Assembly (NCBI GenBank): GCA_037577475.1 | Contig: CM075187.1 | Coordinates: 3,101,046 to 3,165,045 of the forward strand | Source of the DNA: Chaunax sp. Z400 | Lineage: Eukaryota; Chordata; Actinopteri; Lophiiformes; Chaunacidae | Reading direction: 5' to 3' | DNA length: 64,000 bases | Shown: positions 48,033 to 61,137 of the stretch, piece by piece | Layout: the number at the start of each line of letters is the position of its first letter | Numbering within the stretch: the stretch's first letter is position 1 | Program-made: the position numbers and the translations under genes | Notes under the pieces: generated by a model | The model's database searches: none | The model's input: only the letters and a program-made list of their open reading frames with translations | What the model was told of the DNA's origin: nothing

Positions 48033-51006
48033 GCGTGCAATGCTGCCTGGCGGTTGCATTGTGTACACCTCGCTGTGTCTGCAATGGATGGTTGTGATTT
48101 GGTGGGTCCACACCAGCCAGTGGACTGTCTGTGTGGCTCCGTCTGTAGGCTGGGGTTGGGCAGAGGTACAGCGAGCCAGGGGCGAATACAAAGCACTTAA
48201 ATGTGAAAACTGTCACTTCCATCCCCAAGTCCCTGAATATTGAAATTAGGTCATCAGTGCAGCAGAGGCCAATTTTCACCCTCATATATCATAGCTGCTC
48301 CTGCACCCAAGGTCTCATTACACCATACATGGTCAATAAGCCATTAACATGCAGCAGACAATACAACGTTCACACAAAGACAATGTATCTGTACAGTAGT
48401 GAGTCGCTGTTTGCACCATACACTCAGGGTAAAAATATACTTTTTACAGTTCGGACAAAGACAACAAACAACCACGGCTTGAAGTATTTTGGATTGTTTT
48501 GATGCTAGCAGTCGCTTGGAGAAGCTTTAAAATTCAGAGTCCTTTTTTTTTTTTTTTTCCAGTGTGATTTTCATTTGTTGGAAGCTGTGCTGCATAAACA
48601 AACAACGCCCAAGGCTACCGCTGGCTGCTTAAACAACCACGGGCTGTTTTCTCTTCTCTCCACCACAGCGCATTGTGAATTCCATGTAGGACCACAACAT
48701 GCTCCGCTACACTTATGTTACAAATAGACTCACAATTCCACCTCACAATATTTACACCTTAGAAGAGGTATTGTGTATGTTTTATGTTGAGGAGTTCATA
48801 CAAAACTTGTGGTTTTTGCATTAAAAAAAAAGTATAATTGCCTCATTAAAATTCCTAAAATGGAATATTCTCCTTCTCCCTCATTACATTTCTGGAATAA
48901 ATGAATATGTAAATATCTTTCATGTCACTGCTGGACACAAGATGTGTCCTTCGTCACTGTAAAGTCCATCAGCCGTACGGAGGCTGGAGGCTGGTATCGA
49001 CACCGGGAATCCAGTACTGGTACCCAATAGTACCTTTGTTCTGTACTTTACTCTCTCTGTAATGGTATAATTGATAGAATATCAGTATTGGATTATGAAA
49101 ACTAAGATCATGTCAAGAGGATCATGGATAACAAACAGTAGAGGGTAGCAATGTGCCGTTGCAGCGTCTAGTGTGGCTTATCCTAAGAAAATGGAACGCA
49201 GACTTTGCAGTACTTACCGTAATATTACCACTTGGACTGTTTGCAATTCACATACTACTGGTTTAGTACTCAGGTTCTGGACACACCAAAAATCTCACAT
49301 ATTGTTTCAGCGTACTAAATAGCATGTTCGTAAGGAATATCGGACAGTCAGCTGCTGGTTGTTTGTTGGCTAATGCTAGTAAAAATTTTATCTAACGCCA
49401 TCCAAGACACTGACAAACAACCCAGTTATCTCCAACAACAACTTATCCACATAGTTAAATAATTATATGATGATGTCATTGAAGTTTAAGTTTTGTCTTT
49501 CATGGAGGGTTCAACTCTCGTTAGCTGCAGATGTGCTAACGTTAGCTACAGCTGCTGCAAGAGATTTGGATTTCAGGCTATCAAACGTGGTCCACTCTTC
49601 ATCTTTTGAATATATTCAGCATTGGACCAGGTGTTTCCTCAGGTTAGACATGTTGCCTTGGCTAGACTCAAGTGTGCTCTCAGTTACCAAAATTTGTCAC
49701 CGATTAATTTAAGATGAATCGGTCCTTGGCCGTACCAACGTAATTTGGACGGTAACATTACAAGTCAAGGAATTGGGTGCCAAACCTTCCTGAATACTGG
49801 ACCAGGATTGGCTTCCAAACACATTTGAGATGTCACCAATCATGCTCATAGTCCCGTAGGTTAAGATATGATTTTCAGTGAATGCAGAGTAAATTTACTT
49901 CTTCAGAGATGATCAAAAATATCACTCTAGTGTCAGATTCTGCACATACATTATTCTAGTTAAGCTCAACATAAACAATTCATTTAGGTTTAGGTTAACA
50001 TCAAAATGTCCTGATTATCATCCAAGATGTTGACAAGCATTCCTTTGTTTGTCGCCATCCTACGTTTCTTTTTGCCGTTAGCTTGTAATAAACTGAAGGC
50101 ATCAACATTCCTCTGAGGAACCAGAGGCAGATCGAGGCCCCTGCCAACCCCGTAACAAATGGGCCAAATCATTGTCACAACCCATGTTTCTTTCTCCTTT
50201 AACGCGGTTACACGATGGCGCCGGAACACACCTGATCCTGTACGGGAAGATTAAAACAAAATCAAGCCAAACCGGTTTAAACCTCTTCTGTGACGAGTCG
50301 TCCAGCATATTGTGCACCAAAAAAACAAAACGTTTTATTAACTATAAAACATTGCTTTATTTTATTTTCTAACTCTGATTCAATCTATTTCCCTGGACAT
50401 TTTTTTCCAGAGTACCTTCTTCCTGCTTGTGAAAATGGGGTTTGTATTGATGAGCTGGGCCTAATATTGATTTCCCATCATTCCTGGTGTGGACATTTTC
50501 TGGTCTATTATACTACAGTCGCAGCATATTCCCCCAGCAGCCGTAAAGTGGATATATGGACAACCTGACCTTGGCAATATGGAGATAATGAAATATCCTT
50601 AATGACCCTTCCTGAAAGATTTTACAGGGTGGACTATAGACTGCCAACCCATGTACAATAATAGTTAGTGGAGGAGGATTTTAGAGCCCCAACTAAATCT
50701 AGAGCTCACTCACGTGTATTGGGAGGACTGTTAACTTGTCTATTTTACTAGGTTAATGTAACCATTAAGGGCACACAGTTATATGACAGTAGCTGATATC
50801 CAGGACTGGTTTATATTCAGTGGCAGTGTCGGCCATTGCTCTCTGACTCACAGCAGCACCAGAGAGAGAAGGAAAACATGGTATTTCCTGTAGTACTGAG
50901 CAGTATGGTGACATGTGTAGACATTAACTGTAAATATGTTTAAAGTGGAGGATGTTCATCTATATTTATATATGAACAATAAATAGGAACCTCTGTTATT
51001 TAGCGG

Positions 51007-51007
<1 letters not shown>
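48033..51007. other. Long intergenic stretch
   Basis: No gene recognised over about 3 kb. A T-run occupies 48543-48558. 48200-48380 and 50380-50560 are unique with short frames lacking recognisable features. 49330-49560 contains GCTAATGCTAG and GTTAGCTACAGCTG strings, common in fish intergenic DNA. Confidence 0.35.

Positions 51008-51070
<63 letters not shown>
51008..51070. repeat. (TA)n microsatellite
   Basis: A pure TA tract of about 31 units. Confidence 0.97.
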
Positions 51071-51076
<6 letters not shown>

Positions 51077-51114
51077 ACCTGGTAATTATATAGTATATGA
51101 TGGGAGCACTTCAT

Positions 51115-51230
51115 AAGTAAGTTAGTAAGTAAATAAGTAAGTAAATAGATACATAAGTAAGTAAATAAGTAAGTAAATAAGTAAGTAAATAAATACATAA
51201 GTAAGTAAATAAGTAAGTAAATAAATAAAA
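51115..51230 (+). repeat. (AAGT/AAAT)n tetranucleotide array
   Basis: Alternating GTAAGTAAATAA-type units with a higher-order ~12-bp period over about 115 bp. Confidence 0.9.
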
Positions 51231-52250
51231 ACAAAAACATAAAAACATAAATACATTAAAAAAATGACCAATGGCCAATAAACTGTAAAATCCATATCAT
51301 AACGTTACGTAACTTCAATAAATGCTTATATTTCAATAATTTCCAAGAATAATTCCTGTAAAACTTCAACCAAAGACAGAAGCATAGGAAACAAACGTCT
51401 GAACTCTAGTAGTCTTGTAGGTATGTGGTGTCAGAGCTGGTTAGACGTCAGCAGGTGAAAAAGGGAGATCATTATTCACATGTCACCCTGACAGTTGTTT
51501 CAGAGCTTCATGCCGATAGCAGCTGATAATCATCCCCAGAGCGAAGCAACAATGAAGTCGCCCAACCACTCCACTGTCTTCAGAACACTTCAAACATGCT
51601 CCACTTCAAACACAAAAGCAGCCATCTCCTTTGATGCCATTGTCAAAAAATGAGTTTTGTTCCATCACGTTTAAACTCCGCCCCCTCCGCTGAAGCTGAG
51701 ACGTGTGAGGAACAGATTTGGAACATGAAAAGAGCAGCTGTGTAGTCTGATACAGCCCTTTATCCTTCTCCCCACGCCTCACCAGAGAGGAGCAGAACAT
51801 AACCTACACTTTTATATACGGAGCCACTTGTGTTAATGTGACTTATATCTACAAAATAGAATATCTTTTAATAATTCACTAGAATCCATGAGTATTACAT
51901 CTGCAGCCAGCATCTCTTCCTCCAGCTCCTTTACTAAACAGGACCTGGTTGCTGAGGCAGCTGGCTGAGAATGTCTGCCCCATGATGAAATCTCACCGCA
52001 GACACGGCCGCCTCATAATGACTATAATCACCGCAGATCAGCAACTAGTGCATGTGGAAGGAGGGTGGAGATCAGAGGGAGGAAGAAAGAGAAGGAGAGA
52101 AAACATAATTGAATCTTTTGGAGGCACATTCAGAGTAAAGCCAGTGGCTGTGTGGGAGATGCTTTTCAGGGGATGACATTTAGATTACAGAGGTGCCCTG
52201 TTCGCCATCACGGTCAATACCTCCTCCTTCACAACAGCACTCTGAAGTCT
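51231..52250. other. Unique intergenic DNA
   Basis: No gene recognised. Confidence 0.35.
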
Positions 52251-52299
52251 GCACAATAAAGAAGGTCTGTCAGCAGCGATGTGGATTCTGGTGATTTTT

Positions 52300-53060
52300 T
52301 ACTGTGAGGTTATTGTCGGGATTCAGGAGGGAAACACTGGCGCTGCATTAAAATAGCTTTCATTATCATTTATACAGTCTGTAATCTGTTGTTGCATTCA
52401 GATGTAAGGATATAGGTTCCATCTGTGAACCTTCATTTGAAATATTCATCCATCCACCTTATCAAAATGGAACCCACGGCGACGCCATCCGCTTTCATCC
52501 CTCCGATCTCCTGTATTGACACAGAGCAGCATATTCCAAATATTAGAGGGATCACATTTTGCCCCTGTGACACACTTCAAATGCATCTCAGATTAATGAT
52601 ATATCACGGCAGGGGATCTACAAAAACCATTAGTAAGCCTGACACATTGACATCAGATTTTAAAAAATTTCCAAGTAATCTTTTTGATTTATGAAAGTGT
52701 GTCCAGGTTCATCGGGAGTGATTCCAGATTTATCACATCCTGGTTAGAATTATTAATGATTTTCAATTTGTAAATCTGATGCCGCCGCGTTCAGAGGAGC
52801 TCTGTGGAATCACCAAAGGCTGATATCAGAGTCCGAGCTCTGCTCCTGAAGCATGATTACTTTATCAAAATATTGCTACCTATGACTTACATTTCACTTA
52901 ATTTCCACTCTTGCAGAGCTTCTCCCGTCGCCCTCATTTCTCTCGCCTCACGTACGAGAGCCGCGCACATTTTTCACCAACGCCTGCTAAACACGGCTGC
53001 AGCTGATGTCATCGCTCGGCTAATCTTCTGAAGTTAGGACATTGCGCTATTAGTTCCGAG
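52300..53060. promoter_or_regulatory. Candidate conserved non-coding block
   Basis: Unique sequence with CAGATTAATGATATATCAC near 52589, GAATTATTAATGATTTTC near 52747 and ACTTCAAATGCATCTCAG near 52574. The plus strand has short open frames (52425-52694, 52804-53031) without recognisable domains. Candidate regulatory DNA only. Confidence 0.3.
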
Positions 53061-53955
53061 TTCCTGACACATGCACTTTTAAGGAGCCACTGTGTCAACA
53101 TGTCAAATGGATGCAGCGCGCCGACAGCTGTACATTGCAATCTTTCTCAGTGCTGATGAGAAGCTAAGATCATCATCACTTTCCAAACACAGCTCCTGTG
53201 TGTTGCTGTTGAGGTTTGCTGTGATGTCACGTCGATGCATCGGTACCTGACGTCGACTTCACAACAGAGACTGGAGTCAGTCGTGTGTGAGGGGGGCCCT
53301 TTGTGTGGCATATGCCAACTCAGACATGAATGGGAATGGCACTTTGCATGTAAGCGCTATGACCTCATAACGAGATGTGTGACACGTTTGCTGAAATATG
53401 CATTTCCATTAAAACCAGTCAGAACAAACCAGTTGACGTGGACGATAAATATTATGACTTTAAATGTTCTACTCTGTAAATAACTCGAGGATGAATGAGG
53501 AAGAGGATGATTTGAGAACATTTTTTACTGTTTTTAAGGCACCGTTTACCCAAAATACAGTAAACTTTTGTTGCGTTGTTGTTTTTAAATTGTAAAATGT
53601 GAAATGTAAAAGTTTTTTTTACAATGTAAAGGAAAAACTTTTCTCTTTTCAGCAAAAACATTGAGTAAAGTAAAGTCTTCTAAGAAAATCAGTGGATGTG
53701 AGATAAATACAGGCTTCACCACTACCCACAATTCATAGCTGATCGTTACAGCATGAATTTGTTGGTAATAGTGTTTCTTTACTTATTCAAAACACTCAGT
53801 TGCATCATTTCCTCTGAATATTACAGACATTGTGATAAAGTCAACACATATAAATCATGTTAAATTAAGCAACAGCTCAAAATCAGCCCTTCTCACTCCC
53901 AGCGTGTCAAATATAGCCGCCTGGTCAGTGGCCCTTGGCGTCTGAGGATGACGCT
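53061..53955. other. Unique intergenic DNA
   Basis: Nothing recognised. Confidence 0.35.
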
Positions 53956-53959
53956 GTGG

Positions 53960-54110
53960 TTAGAGCTGGAACATATCGTCTCTGGAGGCGGTCTTGGTGT
54001 TTAGATGGGTCAAAACCAGGATGACCTGCAGACCAGGGTTTGAGTCCTGTGTGTAACTAAATGTCAAAGTTAAGTAACAGAACCTACGTAAAGTAGCCTA
54101 TTTTTACTCC
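53960..54110 (+). repeat. Possible tRNA-derived SINE fragment
   Basis: 'TTGGTGTTTAGATGGG' resembles a degenerate pol III A box, and 'AGGGTTTGAGTCCTGTGTG' 45 bp later resembles a B box. A 'GTTAAGTAACAGAACC' piece follows. No cloverleaf folds, so it is not a tRNA gene. Confidence 0.35.
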
Positions 54111-55790
54111 AAGTGTTAGATTACCACCATGAAAATGTTTACCAGAGATTATGGCCCATATGAGCATTATGACCAACCCACACAGTCACGCTGCTTTTAA
54201 ACGGTGATTAGAATGAAATGACTGAAAATGCGAGGAGCCAACAAGGAAACAGACAACTTGGCATTAACGTCTCAGCTGCGGTGCTACGACAGGAAACCCA
54301 GCCAGAACACAGCGTGTTGCACGTTGAAGCTGGACCAACTTCACTGCAGACCAAAATTACACAACAGTGTCTGTATCAGACCCAACGCTGCCCTGCTGGG
54401 CTCCTGGTCCTGGTTAGAGATAATAGAAAAATGATGAAGAGAATCAGCTGTTTTCTTTGCTGTCTCATTTCTCACGTCTGCTTTTCTGCTGGATCTGAAA
54501 TAAAACATGCAAATATGAAGGTGAACCGTTGTAAAGAAAATAAGTTTCCAAGTAACATAAAATAATAATTCAAAGGCAGATGCATGCAACGCTGAATTTG
54601 TTTTATTGCTCTGGAAATCATTTTCCTGTCAAACCAATAAATGTTTAGTGAGATTTTGCACCTAACAATAAAGTGCTAAATTGTTCTACAATCTCCAAAA
54701 AACAGACAAAAAAAGGTCATGTTTTTTCTATTGCCCCTGTTTTAAAGTGAATAATCTAAAAGGTTCGAAATAAAAACATGATAACTGTCCTCCACAGACT
54801 TTATATTTGACTGCATGGTTTATAAGTTAGCATCTGACTGCTAATATGTTTTTGAAAGGGAACACAGTCATTGTGAGGAAAGACAACAACCTTATTTATA
54901 CTTAGAATAACCTGCATTCTTACTTTTTTTCTTTTTACCATTAAATGCACCACAACACCAAAGGAAATTCCTCGCATGTGAAAACCTACTGAGCCACAAA
55001 CTGTTGCCAATAAGGCCAAATGAGTTTTTCTGTTTAATTTACTCTAATACTTGAGTCTTTTTTTACCAGTTGTTTGCCAATTGGTGAGCCAGTGTGATCC
55101 ACTGTTTATTGCTTTTTGGTAAAGAGCCCAGGGGAATATGAGTATTGCTGTGGAGGTAATTAATAGAGACTGAGCAAAAACAAAAACAGAAAAAAAATCA
55201 AGTGAAATCCAACTGTCAGACATTTTATTTTTTCTCTGCTGCTGTTTTTTTTTTGTTTCCTCTCCTCCTGGAGCGCAGAGAGTAATATTTATAATTCCAC
55301 AGGACTCTTCTGGTAATATTCTCACACACTGTGCATCAGTTGTGTCAGTGAATTCCCAACCCTCTCATCCCATTTCCATTATGTGTGCTTGACTGGGGAC
55401 ATAAGGCTGTTAACCCTCAAGAGCTGCCCACAAGAAAGGCCATAATGTGCCTTCCTCTGTTTCACTGTGTTAAAGCTCAAGATGATTTAGACACGCTTAA
55501 GAAAATTTATATCTGCTCATTATCATGCTGGCAGAAGGAAAAGACAAGAGTCTGACTCACTTTTCACACCTAGATCTGTGTTTTCTGTGGCTAAAACCTT
55601 ATAGGCCACATTTACATCAGATGTGATCTGGATCCAGACGCCTGATCCAGATTTAGAAAAATGTATGTTAATGCAGGGTGTGATTGGATCTGCCTGACCA
55701 CTGTAGGTGTGAAAACAATCCGTACAACATGCAACACAAAATCAAATTAATATAACATTTGTTTTTAGCAAACATGAAATATGTTTTTAA
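54111..55790. other. Long intergenic stretch
   Basis: No gene. Frames at 54218-54565 lack recognisable features. 55615-55665 has repeated GATCTGGATCCAGA/GATCCAGATTTAG strings. Confidence 0.35.
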
Positions 55791-55796
55791 CTATAG

Positions 55797-56097
55797 AGAA
55801 CAGAAGGAGCTTGGAGTCGAGCCTGTTGAGGAGATTCGGGCATCTGATGAGGATTCCTCCAGTCCGCCTCCCTTTGGAGGTTTTCCAGGCATGTTCAACT
55901 GGGAGGAGACCCCGGGTTGACCCAGAACTCGCTGGGGGGGGATTACATATCTCATCTAGACTGCGAACGTCCCATTATCCCCAAGGAGAGAGGTATAAGT
56001 ATAGCTGTTGAGAGGGAAGTTTGGAATACCCCTCTTAGCCTGCTGCCACTGCGACCCGACCCCGGAATAAGCGGAAGAAAATTGATGGATGGATGGA
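55797..56097 (+). mobile_element. LINE 3' end (ORF2 C-terminus plus (ATGG)n tail)
   Basis: The plus strand reads, across two frames, 'SLLRRFGHLMRIPPVRLPL', 'EVFQACSTGRRPR', then 'DYISHLDCERP', 'EREVWNTPLSLLPLRPDPG' and 'KLMDGW', ending in GATGGATGGATGGA. This is the typical C-terminal 'FGHxxRMPxxRLPxEVFxAxxTGRRPRGRPRxRWRDYIS' ending of fish non-LTR elements, with an ATGG-type tail. At least one frameshift (about 55915) and a corrupted middle show it is dead. It is 5'-truncated, as usual for LINE copies. Confidence 0.88.
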
Positions 56098-56100
56098 GAG

Positions 56101-58796
56101 AATGAGCAAACGAGAGGCATGAAAGAGACACACCTCTAATTAGTGATTATCTGTTTATTCTGTGCCACAAAAGCACCAAAAGATGCTTAATTGAAAAGAA
56201 CTGCATGTAAGATTAAAGAAATCAGGTGGGAAATGATGAAATAACCAGAACACACCAGTACGACCACAGGAGTCACCAGCTGGTGGGAGTGAAAGGTCTC
56301 CATCCAGACGGCGAAGCCTTTTGACATATCAGGAAAACAATGTTATTATCAGGCCTTAGTTAAAAGTTAATCATCTACATTCTTACTTGGATCTGCCTGA
56401 AAATGTAATCAACCTTTCCACAAAATTCCATCAAAATCCATCCACAACTTTTTGAGATATCTTGCAGACAAACAAAACATGTTGATCACATGACCTCCTC
56501 CAACTCTAACATCATCCTCAAACCCTGATTTCATAATGAGGCTCAACAGAACGCATTAAAAACACCAGGTGCGAGCAAAGAGGCTCGTTTATTAATAATG
56601 TATCCAGATACATTTCCTCATTTTCACAGCAGGTGTAAACAAACCCTGATTCAGTTTGCTAAGCTATCATCGGAGCTGCTCTTGAATGAGGGATGTGTTG
56701 TAAAAAAACCCTAAAAAAACCCAGATGCTTGGAGAAGAAACAGAGACGGACTGATTTCTCCTGGGGCTGAAACAACGGAGGAGGGAAACGTGTTCTCACC
56801 ATCACTTAAATCCTGATTTTAAAGACAAAACGGCATCATCTTACAGTTTGGATAGTTCCTATAGCGGCATCCTCTGAGACTCCACTCCTCTTGGAAACAT
56901 GCATATGAAGGGAGACTATATTTTACATTTTGGCTCAGAGGCAAACAAGACTTTTTGTAGACGTTCCCGAGTGTGAAAATCTCCCTCCTGCCGATCTGTG
57001 CCGTCCTGACAGGCTTTGACATCGGGGGGGCCTGTGAGCTAACAGACTTGACAACAAGTGCCTGCGACAACCATACAAATTAAGGATGACTTATGATGAA
57101 GTATTGTGGTCTGAGAGGCAAGACAGAAAGTACCAGGACTTAATTTGTGTCAGACTAGCACTGATGGTAATGAATTCCTGCGGTTGGGCTGGACTCCGTG
57201 CCAAGGTCTTGAAATTCATGCAGTGAAGATCCTGCATGTAGATCCTAAAATATGGTTATTGCCTTCGACGTATCCCTCTTGTTCTTTAACGTGAATCATT
57301 TCTTCGATTTTATGTCCTCGCTAATTTTGTAAATAACATTCTATTTTTTGCTTTGGCCACAATTTTCGTGTTCATTTTAAGCCATGAGGTTCTGAGGCAA
57401 TGGAGGCTGATCATTTCATCCATACAGTAAATGACCTTTTATTGAGAATGTCAATAGGAGGATCTGGTTACCTATGTGGAGGGAGAGGGAGGAACTTAAT
57501 TGCTCCCAGTGAGTGCAGTCTGAGGACTTGATTAGACCTTGAACCACTTCTCATGTTTTTCATTTGTGTGGTGACGACCTTCCTCCTGACTGAAATCAGC
57601 CCGAGCTCATTCCATGTCCACCGCTCTCTGGAGATTCATGCCCCAGTGGCTCCGACTGACTGCTGACTTCATTGTGGGGGGAAAATCTGTTAACTCTTTA
57701 AAAGGCACAGACTTCATTATAAACATTCAAAAGAAGGTATTTTAATATTTATCTCATGGCCAGCAGTTGATTCTGTAGAAAACAGGAACAATTATTTAAA
57801 ATCTTACACTAATTTGGTACAATTTCACCTCTTTAAATAAAAAAGTGTGTTTTATTTTGGCATTTAATCAAACATCCAGTAAACCAAATGTATAAGCCTC
57901 TTAAAGTCTGAATGTTTTCACAGAAAATTTGCTGTTGAATCTTCCTAATTATATGATGAAATAACAAAAGAGTGAATATCAAGCTTTCTTCTTGCAATGC
58001 TGCAGTTTTTATTACATCAAGGAAACGACAGCCACAAGAAGGAGAGGGAGAAAAAAAAAGGAAATCACAATTATAGCGCTCAACTGACCCACCTGCCATT
58101 AGCAAGATGAATTAGCTGGGTCCATGCTAGTGACAACGGCTACAGAGGGAAAATGATCCTGGTGCCTTGTAGACCTGGTTCTCCCAGACACCACCAGGAA
58201 GCAGACAGGGGCCACACGGACCCCAGAGGCCCAGAAAGAGAGAAATAAACAAGATAAACACATTTTCTAAGGCTGTGATTGTGTGGAAGAGTGATAGGGG
58301 TTTACTTGTTTGTGCAATGAAATAAATTATGCAGCACAGTGGTGCACATTGTAGCACAGATCGACACAGTGGCGATTCCTCTTAAAGCACACTGAAGCTT
58401 AATGCAGAGGCATGTAGGGGATTCTGATGAATGCAAATGTACAGTGTTGTTTGATTGTAACTGATTTATCACTAAGCTTACAATTATTCCTTCTATGGGC
58501 TCAGTCATGATGAACCATCTGGATGTAAATGAAGTTTAATCTAAGCCTCCTTGATGATTCTTGTCTGATGCCGTTTTGCACAAGGTAAGTGAATAAAAAC
58601 ATGCAAATAAAATGTACAATTATATAAGAATTATATTCATTATTGAATTGTTTATGAGATCAGCTCTGTCTCCTTCAAATTACATTATTATATAACTAAT
58701 TTGCAACAGCCAGAATGTCTATCAAGGAAATGTGATGTGGACGCTGAAAATATTGGGTTGGCACAGCAAAATCAAAGCCTAAATTTTTCCGTAACA
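56101..58796. other. Long intergenic stretch
   Basis: No gene. 56395-56520 resembles part of the dispersed family ('CCATCAAAATCCATCCACAA', 'TTTTTGAGATATCTTGCAGA', then 'CAAACAAAACATG' and 'GATCACATGACCTCC'), similar to 42545-42650. The remainder is unique and unassigned. Confidence 0.35.
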
Positions 58797-58800
58797 ATAT

Positions 58801-58839
58801 ATTTGCATATATATATGTATATATATGTATATATATATT

Positions 58840-58876
<37 letters not shown>
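58801..58876. repeat. (TA)n microsatellite with interruptions
   Basis: TA-rich tract with TATG/TTTACA breaks, then about 17 pure TA units. Confidence 0.93.
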
Positions 58877-58879
<3 letters not shown>

Positions 58880-59352
58880 AACAATTCATTGTTCTTCTAA
58901 CAGGCTAGTTGTTCCTTTTCTTAAAAAGACAAATACACAGTTTTAAAGTTAATGAGTTCGTTGATTGTTAGGAATAAAACATTAACTGAGAACAAGACAG
59001 TGGTGGAGGGGTTAGCGATTGTGTCAGGGTGACTGTGGCCCTGCCTGGCCACCCCTTGGCTGCTGACTTACTTGTGGCCACAGTGGCTAATGCCCAGCAA
59101 AGAATGGTACTGTATGTGTTTGCCTTAAATGAGCAGGGCTCATCACAGATCCTCTAAAGGGGTCACTGCACTGAGGAGTGCGGTGGAAGATGTTCCTTAA
59201 GGCCTGAATTTTGCATATTACTGGATTAAAGTCCTGAAAATCCTGATCAGTACTAAAAATAAAACGTGAAAGCATTAATCGGTTTCCTCTTCAAGTGGTC
59301 GATATCTGTATGCTCATCAGGTCTGATGGCCAGAGGTGGTAGAATGACTGAT
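58877..59352. other. Unique intergenic DNA
   Basis: Nothing recognised. Confidence 0.4.
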
Positions 59353-59456
59353 GGCATGTAAAATATGACATCATGCCAGTGGGCAGCCTTTTTCAGCGCT
59401 GCACCAGTGAGGTCAGTTCTCTCCTAATGACGTCCTCAGGGGTTCAGACCAGCAGC
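59353..59456 (-). repeat. Dispersed ~100-bp sequence, copy 2
   Basis: Inverted partner of 40100-40196. On the minus strand it reads GAGGACGTCATTAGGAG, then ACTGACCTCACTGGTGCA, then AAAAAGGCTGCCCACTGGCA and TGATGTCAT. Differences are scattered substitutions and small indels. Confidence 0.8.
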
Positions 59457-60664
59457 CCCGCGTCTCTCAGTTCACCAAATACATAACCCAAGCCTCTCCG
59501 CTCTTAATCAATATTTGAGACTAAATTTATAAAGCAACAGAATATAACATTCTCTCTTTATTTTAAGCACAAATGTGATATTTATGCTTATGTAATGACA
59601 TGCATCTTGGAGGATTAAATGTCACGTTCACGCCCCTGTGAGCGAAAACAGCTTGATGGTGTTTGCAGCTAAAACTCCGGTCGCTGGACAAATATGTCCT
59701 CGGTATAACTGCCTCGCATCTGTATTTGTTCTGCTCTGAATCATAGGTGGCCCAAAGCTGTCTTGATAAATAGCTACTCCAGGCAAGTATGGTGTATGCT
59801 CTCTGACACTATAGGTCACATAACCTTGTTGTCGGGACGAAGACTAATGCAATGTGAAGTTATTATACTGAAACTAGACTGTGTAGCAGAACCCGAGCCA
59901 CTGCGGTGATAGCAAGTAGGTGAAACAAGGCAAGGTGAATGTAAAAAGGTCATAAAAGGAGGAGATAGTGAGCAAATGAGAGGGTAGGAGGGGAGGTATT
60001 TGACACTAAGTGGGTCTTGTTGGTAGTGAAAAGGGGCACCGAGGTTCTCGCTAGTCAACGTAAATCATAATTGGCTACGCAACACAAGACGGTGCAGACT
60101 TGGTAGTCGCACACGATGCCAGGAAGAGAATGTGTTTGTTTATTTCAGGAGAGCTAAATAATGCAGTAATAATCCCCCTCGCCATGTCTCCCGAGCAAAA
60201 GCCTCAGCACCTGTCAAGAATCTGCAGTATGTTGTCTATTGAGAGAGATGCAAGGAGAGAACATGTTATCATTACAAAGCCAAGTAAACTAAAGTAATTG
60301 TCTGCAGATGGCAAAAACAAGCCACAGCTGTTAATACAGTGTGAAACATAAGATATGAAATATAAATGCAGCAGCGAGGGACTGAGAACAAACTGCATCA
60401 GACCAAAAGCTAATGACTTCCCATTACACCATGTAGCCTATAGCCACACGGCACCAGGGCTGTAAAAATGAGTTCTTTCATATAATTATCAGAATCAAAG
60501 CAGCTTGGAATTCAGGTTTGGACATATTTCACTATTTTTTTAGTGTCAGTATCAGTTTCAAACAATGTGTGTGCTCCGATTATCCTGATCAATAAACTCT
60601 CAGTGAAGCCATCGCTTTGCCTTCATGCATAAAAGAGAAGATTATAATATCTGTCCTCTAAATC
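59457..60664. other. Unique intergenic DNA
   Basis: No gene or repeat recognised. Confidence 0.4.
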
Positions 60665-60800
60665 AGGGGTTCCCAAAGTGGGGGTCATGAGACACCACTG
60701 GTGGGGTCGGGAGATGATTTCCAGAAATCAAATTACAATTAAATTAAAAAATGATTAGAAATAGTCTATTTTAGCAGTAATTGTTACAATTTAATACCAC
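60665..60800 (+). mobile_element. hAT-like transposon end
   Basis: It begins CAGGGGTTCCCAAAGTGGGG, a terminal sequence typical of vertebrate hAT elements. It continues with the strings shared with the inverted partner at 44995-45092. No opposite end or transposase is visible. It lies about 270 bp upstream of the hairpin-bearing promoter of the coiled-coil gene. Confidence 0.7.
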
Positions 60801-60932
60801 TAAATATTTAATGGTATTTAATACTATTTAGTGGTATTAATTGTAGTAGTCATAGTACTAGAATCAAGTAGTAAAATCAATTAGTATGAGGAATAATAAT
60901 CAGTGTGTTTTGCACTACAGGTACAAACTGGT

Positions 60933-61017
60933 ATCCTAGCAACAACAAGATGAAAGCCAACAGAGGTCGTGGTGTCATAATAACCTCTATTGGCTTTCAT
61001 CTTGTTGTTGCTAGGAT
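60933..61017. repeat. Near-perfect inverted repeat (35-bp arms, 15-bp loop)
   Basis: Left arm 60933-60967 and right arm 60983-61017 are reverse complements with one mismatch (G versus A, at 60963/60987). The loop is CGTGGTGTCATAATA. The right arm is also the start of the 56-bp tandem array that follows. Confidence 0.93.
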
Positions 61018-61137
61018 GGAGGTTAGTATGACATCATGAACTCTGTTGGCTTTCATCTTGTTGTTGCTAGGATGGAGGTTAGTATGACATCATGAACTCT
61101 GTTGGCTTTCATCTTGTTGTTGCTAGGATAGCCAATA
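60992..61137 (+). repeat. 56-bp tandem repeat (about 2.6 copies) upstream of the coiled-coil gene
   Basis: Units start with GGCTTTCATCTTGTTGTTGC at 60992, 61048 and 61104 (period 56). The first two carry TAGTATGACATCATGAACTC, with TGACATCA at 61029-61036 and 61085-61092. The third unit breaks off after GCTAGGATA and is followed by GCCAATAGAG. A smaller hairpin joins CTCTGTTGGCT (61097-61107) and AGCCAATAGAG (61130-61140). Confidence 0.93.

Noticed and set aside
53960..54110. A tRNA gene
   Set aside because: Weak A- and B-box-like strings only. No acceptor stem or cloverleaf can be formed.
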